This document shows, in pieces, positions 13,934 through 14,802 of a DNA stretch of 14,802 nt; within the stretch, counting starts at the first letter, position 1; each line of letters opens with the position of its first letter. Origin of the DNA: an uncultured Clostridia bacterium (GTDB taxonomy: Bacteria > Bacillota > Clostridia > TANB77 > CAG-508); NCBI GenBank assembly GCA_948663505.1, contig CAPNAQ010000028.1:1-14802 (forward strand), read 5' to 3'. Position numbers and translations under genes: made by a program. The notes under the pieces were generated by a model that worked only from the letters and a program-made list of their open reading frames with translations, did no database searches and was not told where the DNA came from.

Positions 13934-13971
13934 AAAATGTTAATATATAAATATTTATATAGCAACATTTT
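13934..13971. repeat. Long AT-rich palindrome
   Basis: AAAATGTT (13934-13941) and AACATTTT (13964-13971) flank a near-perfect inner palindrome centred on ATATAAATATTTATAT. In RNA this is a long hairpin followed by TATT; in DNA it is an easily unwound cruciform-prone segment. It lies between the DnaA boxes and the AIM24 promoter. A TATAAT (13905-13910) with TTGTAA at a short 15-base spacing lies upstream. Confidence 0.55.
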
Positions 13972-14038
13972 TATTAAATAACAATATTAAAACTATTATT
14001 TAGCAACCACACAAAATGAAACTTAAAAATAAAAAATG

Positions 14039-14067
14039 TTGTAAATTGTAAAAAGATATGATAAAAT
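14039..14067 (+). promoter_or_regulatory. Promoter of the AIM24-family gene
   Basis: TTGTAA (14039-14044), a 17-base spacer and TAAAAT (14062-14067). Transcription would start near 14074, almost on the ribosome site AAAGGAGG, giving a very short leader of about 20 bases. Confidence 0.5.
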
Positions 14068-14092
14068 AACAAAAAAGGAGGATGAATAAAAA

Positions 14093-14773
14093 ATGAAATC
14101 AGAAATAAGTGGAGAATTTTTGCCAGTATTAACATGTAAATTACAAAAAGGAGAGCAAGTATTCACAGAAGCAGGGGGAATGAGTTGGATGACTCCAAAC
14201 ATAAAAATGGAGACAAGCACAAATGGAGGAATAATGAAAGGATTAGGAAGAGCATTATCAGGAGAATCATTATTCATGAATATATATACAGCTGAAAAAG
14301 ATGAAGAAGAAATAGCATTTGCATCATCATTCCCAGGAGAAATATTAGAATTTGACTTACAAAATGGAGAAAGTATAATATGCCAGAAAAAGGCATTTAT
14401 GTGTGCAGAAAAATCTGTAGACATGAAAATGCATTTTAGAAAAAAATTAGGTGCTGGATTTTTTGGAGGAGAAGGATTTATCATGCAAAAAATAACAGGA
14501 CCAGGTAAAGCTTTCTTAGAATTAGATGGAAATATTGTAAAAAAGGAACTAGCAGCAGGCGAAGTTTTAAAAATAGATAATGGATATGTGGCAGCAATGA
14601 CAGAAAATGTACAACTTGATATAACAACTGTTAAAGGAGTAAAAAATATAATGTTTGGAGGAGAAGGATTATTCTTAACAACATTAACAGGACCAGGAAC
14701 AGTATGGTTACAATCAATGCCAATTTCTAAATTAGCTGGAACACTTATTCCATATTTACCAGCATCAAGATAA
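14093..14773 (+). CDS. AIM24 / TIGR00266 family protein
   Basis: A 226-residue soluble, beta-rich protein of the AIM24 family, named for a mitochondrial protein but widespread in bacteria, where its function is not established. The N terminus has the family's Gly/Met-rich stretch (FTEAGGMSWMTPNIKMET, GLGRALSGESLFMNIY). The C-terminal half carries the recurring pattern FGGEGFIMQKITGPGKAFLE, repeated as FGGEGLFLTTLTGPGTVWLQ, ending in a basic tail. No signal peptide or membrane segment is seen. GGAGG lies 11 bases before the ATG. It has its own promoter and appears to be a single-gene unit at the window end; bases 14774-14802 hold nothing recognisable. Confidence 0.85.
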   Translation: MKSEISGEFLPVLTCKLQKGEQVFTEAGGMSWMTPNIKMETSTNGGIMKGLGRALSGESLFMNIYTAEKDEEEIAFASSFPGEILEFDLQNGESIICQKKAFMCAEKSVDMKMHFRKKLGAGFFGGEGFIMQKITGPGKAFLELDGNIVKKELAAGEVLKIDNGYVAAMTENVQLDITTVKGVKNIMFGGEGLFLTTLTGPGTVWLQSMPISKLAGTLIPYLPASR

Positions 14774-14802
14774 TATTTATACAATTAAAAAATAAATTTT
14801 AA

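Noticed and set aside
14023..14784. Long minus-strand ORF (253 residues) opposite the AIM24 gene
   Set aside because: It is the mirror of a clear AIM24-family gene, has no recognisable domain, and is rich in Ser/Pro/Asn as expected from reverse reading of AT-rich coding DNA.

Overview
The window looks like chromosome from a low-GC, AT-codon-biased Gram-positive bacterium, most likely an uncultured gut-type member of the Clostridia. The evidence is the gene content: HrcA with CIRCE operators, a Gram-positive-type DnaK, PolC (the replicase of low-GC Gram-positives), and a strong preference for AGA over CGN arginine codons. Species-level placement is not possible from the sequence alone.

Layout. 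Bases 1-752 hold decayed phage-type debris: a tail-fibre-like gene broken by two single-base deletions and a stop codon. Next comes a membrane cation/calcium exchanger with its own promoter and terminator (about 749-1693). From 1827 to 8129 lies a heat-shock (class I) cluster: tandem CIRCE operators, hrcA, grpE, a CYTH-domain protein, dnaK, a MazG-like pyrophosphohydrolase and dnaJ. Two small nucleotide or polyphosphate hydrolase-type genes are thus threaded between the chaperone genes. The gaps inside this cluster carry dispersed repeats: a hairpin with a conserved loop after grpE and again after dnaK, and a modular element in front of dnaK and, in tandem 66-bp copies, in front of the MazG-like gene. 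A strong hairpin terminator follows dnaJ.

From 8364 to 13186 lies polC, encoding about 1606 residues with a duplicated OB domain, PHP, DEDD exonuclease, zinc-binding palm, fingers, HhH and a C-terminal clamp-binding motif. The gene is intact except for two +1 frame changes, at 11721 and 12238. Both occur exactly at an in-frame CGG codon followed by AG, and in both the frame is restored by skipping the C and reading GGA (Gly) in a highly conserved motif. By my reading these are the only in-frame CGG codons in the whole window. This is the most striking observation here. Possible explanations are +1 recoding or tolerated frameshifting at an unassigned or 'hungry' CGG codon; recent inactivation or a sequence error are the dull alternatives.

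After polC come a small, possibly broken ORF, a DUF1294 membrane protein, a roughly 400-base AT-rich gap with a cluster of DnaA boxes and a long palindrome, and an AIM24-family protein with its own promoter. All genes lie on the plus strand. The functional theme is protein-folding stress plus replication, with HrcA expected to repress its own operon through CIRCE.
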